Assembly: GCF_031179985.1 (NCBI RefSeq) | Contig: NZ_JAPSHJ010000030.1 | Coordinates: forward strand, 1 to 44,049 | DNA length: 44,049 bases | Reading direction: 5' to 3' | Source of the DNA: Arthrobacter sp. | GTDB taxonomy: Bacteria > Actinomycetota > Actinomycetes > Actinomycetales > Micrococcaceae | In this document: positions 33,780 through 42,520 of the stretch, piece by piece | Layout of the letters: each line of letters begins with the position of its first letter | Position numbering within the stretch: position 1 is the stretch's first letter | Position numbers and translations under genes: made by a program | The notes under the pieces: generated by a model | The model's database searches: none | Told to the model about the DNA's origin: nothing | What the model saw: the letters and a program-made list of their open reading frames with translations, nothing else

Positions 33780-33798
33780 TTTTGTATGACATACAAAA
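33780..33798. promoter_or_regulatory. operator-like site 2, perfect 19-base palindrome
   Basis: TTTTGTATG-A-CATACAAAA, with perfect 9-base arms; the core is again TTGTA-N5-TACAA. It ends 19 bases before the FabF-like start codon, a position suited to repression by the divergent TetR protein. Confidence 0.7.
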
Positions 33799-33817
33799 AG
33801 TGAATGGAGTGGTTGCT

Positions 33818-35047
33818 ATGCGCGCAACAGATATTGCGGTGACAGGGATGGGGGCTTCTACTCCCTTGGGTGGGAACGTGAGAACGACATGGGAGTCCCT
33901 TTTGGCGGGCAACTCCGGCATTCGGGATGTCAGCATGGATTTCCTGCAGGATTCAGGGCTCTCAGTCGCGATCGCCGCACCAATGGCGGCAAACCCGGCC
34001 ACGTCTCTTAGTCCGGTGGCAGCGAAGCGGTTGGATCGCGTTCAGCAAGCTGCAATGGTCGCGGCCGAGGAAGCCTGGGCAGACGCTGGTATTGCGCAGA
34101 TTGACGGCACCAGGCTTGCGGTGGTTGTCGGGACAGGTGTCGGAGGCATAGGCACCCTTCTCCGAGAGGACGACGTTCTTGAAAGTCGTGGCCAGCGTCG
34201 CGTCTCACCACGAACCGTGCCAATGTTGATGCCCAATGGTCCCGCTGCGGCCTTGAGCATTCACTATGGGGCCATGGCCGGTTCTTACACCCCCGTCTCA
34301 GCGTGTTCCTCCGGCGCGGAAGCGCTCGTCCAGGCAGCACGGTTGATTCGCTCGGGTGAAGCTGACGTGGTTATAGCCGGTGGAACTGAGGCGGCGATCA
34401 CCCCCATAACTGTCGCAGCCTTTCTCCAGACTCAGGCGATATCAACGCGTACCGCCGACCCGGGTTCAGCTTCACGTCCGTTCGCGGCGGACCGCGACGG
34501 TTTTGTTCTGGGCGAAGGCGCAGGCATTCTGGTGCTGGAAAGCGCCCAACACGCCGAAGCCCGGGGCGCTGTCATCCACGCGGTCCTTCGAGGAGTTGGA
34601 ATCGCCTCCGACGCATTCCACATGACTGCGCCGGCGGAAGACGGATCGGGCCAGATAACCGCCATCCGTAAAGCCCTCAAAGATGCAAACCTGAACGCAG
34701 CAGACATAGGGCACATCAATGCACATGCCACCGGCACGACGGTCGGCGATCTTGCAGAAGCAAAGGCAATCAGGACCGTCTTCGGTCAATCCGCAGTCGT
34801 GACCGCACCAAAGGCCTCTTTGGGCCACCTCTTTGGAGCTGCGGGAGCAGTCGAAGCCATCCTGACCGTCAAAAGCATTGCGCATGATGCTATCCCGCCC
34901 ACACGCAATCTCCACCAAGGCAACGTTGACCCCCAGATAGGAATGGACGTTGTCATGTCACCGCGTCACTGCACACAAAACGCTGCCATCTCCAACTCAT
35001 TTGGATTCGGCGGCCAAAACGTATGTCTGGTCTTCAGCAAGAGCTGA
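33818..35047 (+). CDS. beta-ketoacyl-ACP synthase (FabF-like)
   Basis: A 409-residue condensing enzyme with a full Cys-His-His triad: Cys163 in VSACSSGAEA, His303 in INAHATGTTVGD, His337 in KASLGHLFGAAG. The final NSFGFGGQNVCLVF is typical of FabF. ATG 33818 follows GGAG; the longer frame would run through the operators and is rejected. It stands alone, without ACP, ketoreductase or FabH neighbours, and under an adjacent TetR regulator. A second, inducible FabF altering membrane lipids or giving resistance to a FabF inhibitor is one possibility (inference). Confidence 0.92.
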   Translation: MRATDIAVTGMGASTPLGGNVRTTWESLLAGNSGIRDVSMDFLQDSGLSVAIAAPMAANPATSLSPVAAKRLDRVQQAAMVAAEEAWADAGIAQIDGTRLAVVVGTGVGGIGTLLREDDVLESRGQRRVSPRTVPMLMPNGPAAALSIHYGAMAGSYTPVSACSSGAEALVQAARLIRSGEADVVIAGGTEAAITPITVAAFLQTQAISTRTADPGSASRPFAADRDGFVLGEGAGILVLESAQHAEARGAVIHAVLRGVGIASDAFHMTAPAEDGSGQITAIRKALKDANLNAADIGHINAHATGTTVGDLAEAKAIRTVFGQSAVVTAPKASLGHLFGAAGAVEAILTVKSIAHDAIPPTRNLHQGNVDPQIGMDVVMSPRHCTQNAAISNSFGFGGQNVCLVFSKS

Positions 35048-35581
35048 CAAAGGCAAAGCTGATTCTGATAGCAATGTGCGGTCGGCTATGCATTTCCCGC
35101 CTTGCTCGAACCGGATCATGGGAAGAGTTCAACCGACTTCCAATTCAGGGCCTGTAAAGGACTTCTCGTAATCCAGTCGAGAGCGGCTTTTGAATAGCAG
35201 AGGATCGCGAACGGCAGGACGATTCCTAACTACGACCAGCTTCCCAAAGGGGCGGCATATGGGAAGTAGCCCGAGAGGGGTGGCTGGGACTCGCGCCTTC
35301 AGCACTCCTACACTGACACTCGGCCCCCTTTCCCTCAGCCGAAGATGCCGGCTTCAGGTTCAATGTGCGGGAGCGACGCCAGACCTTCGGTGCGTAGGGT
35401 TTGTGGCCGTCATAGGCACATTTCTTGAACCGGCCGTCTTTGTCCATGAGGTCTCGCATGTGGGGGTCGGCGTAGTTCAGCCGCCAGGTGCTGAGGGGGC
35501 GATTCGGAGCGTTTGCGGCTGAAAGAAGACAACCCACTTATGAGCATTTTGCACCTGCATCGTCTACTCCAGTCACTGCTG
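35048..35581. other. 534-base stretch without a supported gene
   Basis: No confident gene or RNA. A minus-strand frame (35226-35537) contains STWRLNYADPHMRDLMDKDG, then RFKKCAYDGHKPYAP, which looks weakly coding, but I recognise no family and it has no good start. It may be the tail of a lost gene. No terminator is obvious after the FabF-like gene. Confidence 0.4.
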
Positions 35582-36169
35582 TCATCCTGCGGAACTCTTG
35601 TCCTGTTTGCGGGCATAGGCGCGATTGGCGCGTTGTCTGGCGCCGCATCGTTCAGAGCACCACTGTCGCCTGGAGTGCGTTCGGATCATGAATCGATCGC
35701 ACGGCCTGGACGCGCACTGAGCGATGCGATGCGCAACGGGGCCGGTCAACAGTGAAGCGGCGTCCTCGGTGATAGTCGCCATTGCGTGATCGACGAGTTG
35801 GGTTACTGGATGATTCGGAACCCGGAACAGCCCATCATTGGGCTGGTATCGCAGCGGTGCCGCACTGGGCACCGCCGTCAGGGCGCGATTGATGCCGTCC
35901 AAGGAAGCAGGATCCGGGGCGACGCCTTCGATGTGCGACTCCAACACCCCTCTGAGGTCTCCTCTTAGATTGGTGAGTTGCAGCTGGCAATATTCCAGCA
36001 GTCCGGTGCCCTCGGGAGCGAGGTGGTGCATTACCAGCCATGCAGTGGCATTTTCCGGACTGCTGAGCTCATCCACCTGATGCTCGCCGGGAAGAGTAAC
36101 GATGCTGTTGACCAGCGCCAGGCAGGGATGCTTGCTGGTTCCGGGAGCGGGAGGTAGTGGGACCTTCAT
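35582..36169 (-). CDS. CGNR zinc-finger / ABATE-domain protein, probable regulator
   Basis: About 195 residues. The C-terminal zf-CGNR domain carries the four-Cys pattern CASRPCDRFMI ... RQWCSERCGARQRANRAYAR; in place of the classic CGNR tetrad this copy has CGAR. The N-terminal ABATE-like region includes NSIVTLPGEHQVDELSSPEN. Members are probable stress-sensing DNA-binding regulators. ATG 36169 is chosen; GTG 36178 is in frame 3 codons earlier. Divergent from an LLM oxidoreductase, with repeated TTATCAC sites between them. Confidence 0.85.
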   Translation of the reverse strand: MKVPLPPAPGTSKHPCLALVNSIVTLPGEHQVDELSSPENATAWLVMHHLAPEGTGLLEYCQLQLTNLRGDLRGVLESHIEGVAPDPASLDGINRALTAVPSAAPLRYQPNDGLFRVPNHPVTQLVDHAMATITEDAASLLTGPVAHRIAQCASRPCDRFMIRTHSRRQWCSERCGARQRANRAYARKQDKSSAG

Positions 36170-36213
36170 GCTTATCACGGTATCAGTTGCAGTTTGGCGT
36201 GAGAGCCCCTACA

Positions 36214-36224
36214 GTGATTATCAC
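36214..36224. promoter_or_regulatory. short palindrome GTGATTATCAC in CGNR/LLM promoter
   Basis: Five-base arms around one central base. The half site TTATCACG recurs 46 bases away (36173-36180), overlapping the CGNR gene start. A plausible binding site for the CGNR regulator, from position and symmetry only. Confidence 0.35.
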
Positions 36225-36261
36225 GTTAAAAAAGCTAATGTCCCGTTATATGAGGATTTTC

Positions 36262-37371
36262 ATGAATAGTCCGCGCTCTTGCGGCACTGCCCCATTCGTT
36301 CTGTCGGTACTCGACAACGCCTTTACTGGTGTTGGACATCCCGTACAGGAAACCTTCGATGAGATTATTGCCCTTGCACAGTTGGCTGATCGGCGCGGCT
36401 ACCAGCGTTTTTGGATGTCGGAGCATCATGCAATGCCCGGCGCCTCTGTACCTTCGCCGCAGCTCATGTTGGCGCGGCTCACTGGCGAGACCGAGCGCAT
36501 CAGGCTCGGAGCGGGCGGAATTATGCTGCCTAACCACGTACCCCTGATCGTTGCCGAGCAGTTCGGCATGCTCGACGCGCTCGCGCCTGGGCGGATCGAT
36601 CTAGGGCTGGGGCGGGCTCCCGGCACGGACGGAGCAACCGCTGCAGCCTTGCGCCGCCACCACGCAGCGAACGACGAATTTCCCGAGCAAATCGCAGAAC
36701 TACTGGGTTTTCTGAATGATGACTTCCCTCAAGATCATCCGTACCGCCACGTGCACGCTGTGCCGGGGCCCTGGCAGGCCGAGCAGAACCGGGTCCAGCA
36801 ACAGGAGACCAGTGCTGATATCTGGATTTTGGGGTCATCGACATACTCCGCGCAGGTTGCCGCCCGACTCGGTCGACCATATGCCTTTGCTCTTCAATTT
36901 GGCAGCGCCGACGTTCTAAATGCCGTGCGTATATACCGCGAAAATTTCCGCCCATCGCCTTTCCTCGACGAACCGTACAGCTTGGTCAGCATTGGGGCGG
37001 TCGCAGATGAGGATCCCGCAGAGGCCCGGCGTCAGTCGGCTTCCACCGCTATGGCAATGTTGAGAATGTTTCAGCGCAAGTCCTTCTCGCTGCTTCCTCC
37101 CGAGGAAGTGGAGGCCTTCCGAGGCAACGGCCAGGAGCGACAGGTTATCAGGGAATACACGGATCGAACACTTCACGGAACCGCTGCCGAAGTAGCAGCC
37201 GGCCTGGAGGAGCTTCATGATCAAACGGGTGTGGACGAGGTGATGTTGGTCGTTCAGGGCCATTCGCGCCGCGCTCAAGCACGCACTTTGGACTCGATTG
37301 CAGATCACTACGCCTTGCCCACCGGGCTCGGTCGTCCTGAGGCCGACCTGGCGTTGAATCGCGGGCTCTGA
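36262..37371 (+). CDS. LLM-class flavin-dependent oxidoreductase (MsnO8-type), second copy
   Basis: A 369-residue luciferase-like oxidoreductase. Landmarks: VLSVLDNAFTGVG, QRFWMSEHHAMPGASVPSP, IRLGAGGIMLPNHVPL, APGRIDLGLGRAPGTDG, and ADIWILGSSTYSAQVAARLG. ATG 36262 is preferred over ATGs at 36238 and 36250 because GAGGA lies 5 bases before it. It is longer than and clearly different from the LLM protein at 18112-19056. Divergent from the CGNR regulator, which probably controls it. Likely FMN-dependent; substrate unknown. Confidence 0.9.
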   Translation: MNSPRSCGTAPFVLSVLDNAFTGVGHPVQETFDEIIALAQLADRRGYQRFWMSEHHAMPGASVPSPQLMLARLTGETERIRLGAGGIMLPNHVPLIVAEQFGMLDALAPGRIDLGLGRAPGTDGATAAALRRHHAANDEFPEQIAELLGFLNDDFPQDHPYRHVHAVPGPWQAEQNRVQQQETSADIWILGSSTYSAQVAARLGRPYAFALQFGSADVLNAVRIYRENFRPSPFLDEPYSLVSIGAVADEDPAEARRQSASTAMAMLRMFQRKSFSLLPPEEVEAFRGNGQERQVIREYTDRTLHGTAAEVAAGLEELHDQTGVDEVMLVVQGHSRRAQARTLDSIADHYALPTGLGRPEADLALNRGL

Positions 37372-37416
37372 AGTGTAGGCAGTGCCACAACTGGGACGGA
37401 CAGGCAGTGCCCGCTG

Positions 37417-37441
37417 GCCACTGGAGGTAATGGCTCTGCCT
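37417..37441 (+). repeat. 25-bp dispersed repeat, copy 2
   Basis: Matches 30743-30767 at 24/25 positions. This copy includes GGAGGTA plus an ATG that opens a five-codon frame (37430-37447, ATG to TAG) ending 10 bases before the VOC gene start. It could be a leader peptide or chance. A GGCAGTGCC direct repeat lies just upstream (about 37378 and 37403). Confidence 0.7.
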
Positions 37442-37457
37442 TGCTAGCTTTCAACCT

Positions 37458-37895
37458 ATGGCGATCAAATTTGAGAATGTGGGTATTGCTGTTCGCGACA
37501 TCGAAGCAGCAATCGCCTTTTTCACCGATCTCGGTCTTGCCGTCATGGGCCGTGACACGGTCAGCGGCCATTGGGCCGATACCGCCGTTGGGCTTGATGG
37601 AAACCACGCCAAGATCGCGATGCTCCAGACCCCCGACGGTAGCGGGCGGCTTGAGCTCTTCGAATACATCCATCCGGAGGCGATCGAGTCCCACCCGACA
37701 CGTCCCAACGACATTGGCATGCACCGGGTGGCTTTCTCAGTGGACGACATCGACGAGGCCCTCGAGGTAGCTGCAAAGCATGGCTGCCATCCATTACGCG
37801 GCGTGGCCACCTACGCCGACGTCTACAAACTCACGTATCTCCGGGGTCCCAGCGGAATCCTCGTAATGCTCGCTCAGCAACTGAAGAAAGACTGA
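37458..37895 (+). CDS. VOC-family protein (glyoxalase/dioxygenase fold)
   Basis: A 145-residue single VOC unit: FENVGIAVRDIEAAIAFFTD, GRLELFEYIHPE, IGMHRVAFSVDDIDEAL and YLRGPSGILVMLAQ. Family members are metalloenzymes (glyoxalase, dioxygenase, epimerase) or antibiotic-binding proteins; the Glu in LELFEY and His in GMHRVAF are candidate metal ligands. The function cannot be narrowed. Its start codon lacks its own strong ribosome site; the GGAGG inside the upstream 25-bp repeat may feed it by reinitiation. Confidence 0.87.
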   Translation: MAIKFENVGIAVRDIEAAIAFFTDLGLAVMGRDTVSGHWADTAVGLDGNHAKIAMLQTPDGSGRLELFEYIHPEAIESHPTRPNDIGMHRVAFSVDDIDEALEVAAKHGCHPLRGVATYADVYKLTYLRGPSGILVMLAQQLKKD

Positions 37896-37935
37896 CGCCC
37901 GACGCAACTGGCCTGCATTGCGAGGTTCCAAGCGC

Positions 37936-38787
37936 CTACAGCATGACGGTGCCCTGGATGCACGTGGCCGATTCCCCGCCGATCCAAATATCTCCGTCCT
38001 GAGCCTTCACATGGATTCGCCCTGCCCTGCCGAGTGCGGTTCCCTGAGCAGCCACGTATTCCTCGGGCGCGCGGCCACTGCCAATAAGCCATTGCGCCGC
38101 ACCGGCGTTGAAACTGCCCGTCACCGGGTCTTCCATCATCGCGTCACCTGGAATGAACGTCCGGACTTCGAAGTCCGTGCCGGCACCCGGCTCTTGGGCG
38201 CCGATTACACCGACCTTGAGGTCAGCCAGTGCAATCCAGTCGGGTTCGATGGCCAGCACCTGCTCGGCAGAGGCAACCAGGACACCAACCCACTCAGGTC
38301 CGTTGACCAGCCAGGCTGCGTCCAACAGTGCGTTCTCCGGAAGTCGCAGTCCTGCTGCCAACTGGGAGCGGACGGCGGAGTCCACTGGACCGAAGCGGGT
38401 CAGCGGCGGTGCAGCGAAAGCCAACCGTCCGCCGTCGTGCTTCACCCGAACCAGGCCCGCGCCGCACTCCTGTACAAGGACGCCGTCAGTTTTCGGCACG
38501 CCGCCGGCCTGAAGCCAGGTATGCGCAGAACCCAGCGTGGGATGCCCCGCGAACGGGAACTCCTCGCTGCCCGTGAAGATGCGCACGCGATAATCGGCGC
38601 GCGAATCAGTGGGAGGGAGGAGGAACGTGGTTTCAGAGAGATTGGTCCAGTTCGCGAAATGCTGCATGGTCTCGGTACTGAGGCCCTCAGCATTGACCAC
38701 GACTGCGAGTGGATTGCCTCGATAGGGCCGATCCGAGAAGACATCGACTTGATGGAACGGGCGCAGACGCGAGGCTTCAAAAGTCAC
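37936..38787 (-). CDS. PhzF-family isomerase/epimerase
   Basis: A 283-residue protein with the PhzF double hot-dog-like fold. Catalytic Glu52 in TNLSETTFLL, the PFAGHPTLGSA loop (residues 78-88) and the matching second-half motif EDPVTGSFNAGAA are present. In phenazine makers PhzF isomerises dihydro-hydroxyanthranilate; most members, including this isolated one, are of unknown substrate. Converges on the VOC gene with a 40-base gap. Confidence 0.9.
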   Translation of the reverse strand: MTFEASRLRPFHQVDVFSDRPYRGNPLAVVVNAEGLSTETMQHFANWTNLSETTFLLPPTDSRADYRVRIFTGSEEFPFAGHPTLGSAHTWLQAGGVPKTDGVLVQECGAGLVRVKHDGGRLAFAAPPLTRFGPVDSAVRSQLAAGLRLPENALLDAAWLVNGPEWVGVLVASAEQVLAIEPDWIALADLKVGVIGAQEPGAGTDFEVRTFIPGDAMMEDPVTGSFNAGAAQWLIGSGRAPEEYVAAQGTALGRAGRIHVKAQDGDIWIGGESATCIQGTVML

Positions 38788-39052
38788 CGCCGCAGGATAT
38801 CGCGTTTATCAACTCGAAATGACACCATTCGACGGTCCGCCAGTCACTTCGCAGCCGTTCGATTCAGGTGGGGGCACCTACACTTCCCCCTAGAGGAGGC
38901 CCTTCCTCAGCATCGCCGAAGGGTTGACTAAGGATTTCCCAAGTAAGGTAACCTCTGCCATTTCCCCTGTGAACATTATGTAGGGACTGCAAACCGCGCA
39001 GAAGGCCCTCGTCCCCGATACGTGAGGGGTGCCGGCTCAATGGGAGGCGAAA

Positions 39053-39424
39053 ATGGAAGCCATAACGGTCGACGGTGGCAAAGGTACCGTTGAACTCGGG
39101 GCTGACGGGATAATTCACCTCGTATGGAAGGCCAGAGTCAATATCGAGGCCTTCGACGCCCAGGCGGCTATGGCCGCTGTGAACATGGTTGGCAACGGGT
39201 TGGAATATCCCATGCTGGTCGACATGGCCACCACGGAGTCCGTGCACCGTCATGCCCGTGCTGTTTTCTCTATCCCCTGTGCTGCATCCCGGATCGCCTT
39301 GCTTGGGACCAGCCCTGTTGACCGGGTCCTGGCAAACTTCTTCCTCGGTGTCCACATAGCGCCATGTCCCACCCGCTTCTTCACCTCCAGGAACGATGCG
39401 ATGCTCTGGCTGACCCAGGACTGA
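39053..39424 (+). CDS. STAS-like protein (DUF7793-type)
   Basis: A 123-residue soluble protein resembling the actinobacterial STAS/SpoIIAA-like group: GIIHLVWKARVNIEAFDAQA, YPMLVDMATTESVHRHAR, ASRIALLGTSPVDRVLANFF, FTSRNDAMLWL. GGGAGGCG stands before the ATG. The 265 bases upstream contain TTGACT (38924) but no well-spaced -10. Role unknown; such proteins often occur in small stress or envelope loci. Confidence 0.75.
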   Translation: MEAITVDGGKGTVELGADGIIHLVWKARVNIEAFDAQAAMAAVNMVGNGLEYPMLVDMATTESVHRHARAVFSIPCAASRIALLGTSPVDRVLANFFLGVHIAPCPTRFFTSRNDAMLWLTQD

Positions 39425-39491
39425 GGCAGCGTAGCCGCCACTGTTGCTCTACATGATGCCGCCGACCGTATGGTCCAGTGGTGGGGGACGA

Positions 39492-39779
39492 ATGAGACGA
39501 CGAATCCGGGCTGGAATCACACTTTTGTGCTGCGCACTCCTGATCCCTGGGTGCCGCAGCCCGGAGGCCCAGGTTCATAGCCAAATCCGCCACGACGCCT
39601 TGCATATGGCAGCAGCGACGTTGCGGACTACCGGCTGCCAGGTACCAACAGGGAGGTGCGGAACCGCTGGGGATGATCATCAGGCATCAGGACAAGGGGC
39701 GACGAATTTCCTAGTATTTTTCTGCTCTTGTGAAACCTTTTTGATGTTCCCGGACACCACAGGGCATGGGAAACGTTGA
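39492..39779 (+). CDS. small putative lipoprotein, possibly a gene fragment
   Basis: A 95-residue frame starting with an Arg-rich n-region, a hydrophobic stretch and lipobox LIPGC (Cys21), so it looks like a secreted lipoprotein. After about residue 52 (TTGCQV) the sequence becomes cysteine-rich and unprotein-like, suggesting truncation or frameshift. No family recognised. It lies directly before another lipoprotein gene. Confidence 0.45.
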   Translation: MRRRIRAGITLLCCALLIPGCRSPEAQVHSQIRHDALHMAAATLRTTGCQVPTGRCGTAGDDHQASGQGATNFLVFFCSCETFLMFPDTTGHGKR

Positions 39780-39797
39780 ATCCGGGGAGGAAGGGCT

Positions 39798-40625
39798 GTG
39801 GTGAGCACGCTTGAATACGCGGCCTCAGCCGACGAGAGGCGTAGCCTGAGCGGCATGGGAAAGGCGCTGTCACCGGCTGTCAGGCGACTGACTGTGGTCA
39901 GCGTAACCATCATGTTCTTGGCAACGGGGTGTGCGCCGCGTGATCGTTCCGCCGAGAGCCAGATCCCCGACAATCAACCCGATGTAGTGCTGTGCCAGGG
40001 TATCGAGGTCCCGGTGCAGGCGCTGAAGAACCCGAGGCCGGCGAGCGAGCTGGCACCCGATGCCGCACCGGCCCTTGGCGGCCGCGACGTCTCGAACTTT
40101 GACCCGGTCGGATGGCTGATTGCAGAGGAGAGTAGCGACCGCGTGATGCTCATGAACAAGCTCGCAGTTCCCGAAGATAACGGCTGGGGCGATGTCCGCG
40201 AGTACGAGTACATTGTCATTTCAACCGACGTTCCAGAGGAACCCGGTAAGTCGGGATGGGCGCTGGTCGGGGCGTCGACCTGCACGCCCACGCTCGACCT
40301 TGGCGAGCTGAGTGTCGGCGCCGTCTCTCTCGACTCCTCGTTGCCACCCGCTCCTGATTCTGACCGCCTTGCACTGCTCGTCACGGAGTTCGCGTGCAAT
40401 TCGGGTCAAAGCGCCGAGGGACGGGTCGAACTCGTTAAGCTCACCGAAACCGAGTCCACTGTCGAGATCGTCCTCGGGGTGCGGGCCTCTGGTTTAGGGG
40501 GCTCCTGTCAGTCAAACCCGGCGACGCCGGTCACAGTCGATCTCGAGCGACCACTTGGTGACCGTACTGTTCTGAACGCCGCCGTCATGCCCGCGCGGGA
40601 GATCATCGCAGCCACCTTTCCATGA
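39798..40625 (+). CDS. lipoprotein of unknown function
   Basis: A 275-residue exported lipoprotein: the hydrophobic TVVSVTIMFLATGC segment ends in a lipobox (Cys45), followed by a linker and a beta-rich domain with two later cysteine pairs. GTG 39798 is chosen since GGGGAGGAAGGG lies just upstream; ATG 39855 would give a more usual 25-residue signal but has no ribosome site. No enzymatic motif seen. A CACGGGGA/TCCCCGTG hairpin follows. Confidence 0.7.
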   Translation: MVSTLEYAASADERRSLSGMGKALSPAVRRLTVVSVTIMFLATGCAPRDRSAESQIPDNQPDVVLCQGIEVPVQALKNPRPASELAPDAAPALGGRDVSNFDPVGWLIAEESSDRVMLMNKLAVPEDNGWGDVREYEYIVISTDVPEEPGKSGWALVGASTCTPTLDLGELSVGAVSLDSSLPPAPDSDRLALLVTEFACNSGQSAEGRVELVKLTETESTVEIVLGVRASGLGGSCQSNPATPVTVDLERPLGDRTVLNAAVMPAREIIAATFP

Positions 40626-40647
40626 AACTCACGGCCACACCTCATCT

Positions 40648-40674
40648 CACGGGGAAAGGTACTGAATCCCCGTG
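40648..40674. terminator. possible terminator hairpin between convergent genes
   Basis: CACGGGGA (40648-40655) and TCCCCGTG (40667-40674) form an 8-bp stem with an 11-base loop in the 74-base gap between the converging lipoprotein and membrane-anchored protein genes. No clear T-run, so only a candidate. Confidence 0.45.
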
Positions 40675-40699
40675 TCATCGACCTGCCGGGACAGTACAA

Positions 40700-41536
40700 C
40701 TACCTCTCCAGTGGCTCCGGCTGTGTGAGCCCTTGAAACGGCTCAAGACGGGACTTGAATTCATTGCGGTCTTCCGCTGCCAGCAGACCGTTAGCCCCGT
40801 AACTCAACGCGAGCGTATTCATCTGCCATTGTGATCCTTCTGGCGGCCGGAGCCGTTCCTCGAAGATGCCGTTTGTGTCCCTTGAAAGATCCTGGAATTT
40901 GAAGGATAGCCACTGACCGGCCCGACCCAGCGCGACCCCCGAAACAATAACTTGCTTGTCGGGAGTAAGCCCGCCGAGGTCTCGGATGCGGTCTTCGGCA
41001 GACCAGCTTTCAAGCCCGTCGATGGCCGGCGCCTCGAAGCCGTATCGGCGGGTCACATCCCCGATAATGCTGATTGCCCTCTGCTTTTCTTCCCACGTCT
41101 GCGGCACGCTGGTGCTCTGGGATTCTGGACCATTGACAATGGTAAGGAGCGACTCGCCTCCGTAGCCGTTCTCGATTGGCCTATGAAATGGACTGCCGCC
41201 ACGGGTGTCGGCCATGGGGGCCCATTCGAGCTGAAATTCCTCCGACAATGCGGCCTTGATCTCGGCAATCACCGTCTGCCCGGCATCGTAGCCCTGCTGC
41301 GGAGTGGGGCCTTCCAGAATCTGCTGGGGATCGATCCCGGCAACACTTGGATATTCGCGCCAGTACACGGTGCGTTCTGTACCGTCGGCGACTTTGGCTA
41401 CTGTGGTCCGGCCAACAGCGTTGTCAAAGACGTGGTGAACGACGACGGAAATGGGAACCGCAGCCATCACGACAAGAATGAGGATTGCCGCGAAGGTCCA
41501 CCATTGACGGTAGCCGCGCAATCTGAACTGTGACAT
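40700..41536 (-). CDS. membrane-anchored extracellular protein of unknown function
   Basis: A 278-residue protein with one N-terminal transmembrane helix (residues 12-34, WWTFAAILILVVMAAVPISV) after a basic start, so the bulk is probably outside the membrane. The extracellular part has no known motif; segments TERTVYWREYPSVAGIDPQQ and YGFEAPAIDGLESWSAEDRI are notable. Convergent to the upstream lipoprotein. I do not recognise the family. Confidence 0.7.
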   Translation of the reverse strand: MSQFRLRGYRQWWTFAAILILVVMAAVPISVVVHHVFDNAVGRTTVAKVADGTERTVYWREYPSVAGIDPQQILEGPTPQQGYDAGQTVIAEIKAALSEEFQLEWAPMADTRGGSPFHRPIENGYGGESLLTIVNGPESQSTSVPQTWEEKQRAISIIGDVTRRYGFEAPAIDGLESWSAEDRIRDLGGLTPDKQVIVSGVALGRAGQWLSFKFQDLSRDTNGIFEERLRPPEGSQWQMNTLALSYGANGLLAAEDRNEFKSRLEPFQGLTQPEPLER

Positions 41537-41990
41537 CTACCAGTACCCCCATACTGTCGTTCCCACGACACTACAGGGGACTGGTGTATGCACTCGACTG
41601 AGGACGCTAAAAGCAACCGCGGGCGGGACAACGGGCATGCCCCCTATCTGGAAGACATGTTTCATCACGCGCGAACGCTGCTGACGTAAAAAACGACCCC
41701 TTATGACTGGTACTCCCGGGAGTCGTATTCCGGACCGGAAGTATGGTGGGGGAGTGCGTCGAAAATCGACATCGAAACTGCTTCCGGTCAAAACTCTAAC
41801 CTGATTGAGTTCTGACCTTGGACCGTGGCGATCAGCGGAGGATGCAGTCTTTTGGTGCCGGGTAAGTCGGGCAGGTCTTGATCCATGCCAGCGAAGACCC
41901 GCAATCACCGGCAACGATAGAACCCGGTGTGGATCCACAACCCTGTTCGTTGACGTTCAACTGGTCGTTGAATGGAGGAGCTGGAGTCGT
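41537..41990. other. 454-base stretch without a supported gene
   Basis: Upstream region of the membrane-anchored protein plus sequence of lower coding quality. A minus-strand open frame (41537-41938) has no ribosome site and looks like shadow sequence. No repeat, RNA or hairpin of note was found. Confidence 0.35.
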
Positions 41991-42377
41991 CTAGGCCGGG
42001 CCGAGTTCGCCGATCCGTGCCACAGGGGTATTTGATGCTGGGCATGCCCACACTCCACGGTCATCTACGATTCGGGCGGCGAGTGGATGATTGTTCGGGT
42101 GCAAGGGACATTGGGGCCAGTTGCTGTGTGTTGTCCCGACTTCTTCGATGACCCACTCTTGGATCTGGTCAGCGACGGCGACTAGTTGCCGGTCCAGTGA
42201 AAGATCATTTTGGACGGAAACGCCGCGCCCGGTCGAGTCCCTTACGCTGTAAATCATTGCCGATGATACTTGCGGATCGTTATACCAATCGACCGGTTCA
42301 ATGCGTGGAGTTTCGAGCCCACTGGAGGTCACGTCCCTCAGTACATAGCCAAGGATCTCATCAATCTTTTCGGACAC
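41991..42377 (-). CDS. small protein with Cys/His motif, unknown function
   Basis: A 128-residue soluble protein starting at GTG 42377, chosen because AAAGGAG lies 6 bases upstream; longer frames run into the divergent secreted-protein promoter. The C-terminus carries WPQCPLHPNNHPLAARIVDD followed by RGVWACP, a Cys/His pattern like a small zinc site (Cys-x2-His ... Trp-x-Cys). I have seen similar 'CPLHP..HPL...W.CP' tails in actinobacterial hypothetical proteins but know no function. Confidence 0.65.
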   Translation of the reverse strand: MSEKIDEILGYVLRDVTSSGLETPRIEPVDWYNDPQVSSAMIYSVRDSTGRGVSVQNDLSLDRQLVAVADQIQEWVIEEVGTTHSNWPQCPLHPNNHPLAARIVDDRGVWACPASNTPVARIGELGPA

Positions 42378-42520
42378 AAGAATCTCCTTTCTCTGCATTG
42401 CGGTCAAATGTTCCCTTGTGCGGTGAATTCTACTGTTAGCGTACCTACGACTGCCGAGAAAACCGACTTGGAAGAAACGGCCTTCTATAGCAACCATTTG
42501 CGGGAAAAGTGACAAGTAGT

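Noticed and set aside
41537..41938. 133-residue minus-strand open frame upstream of the membrane-anchored protein
   Set aside because: No ribosome site, unusual composition, and it occupies that gene's promoter region.
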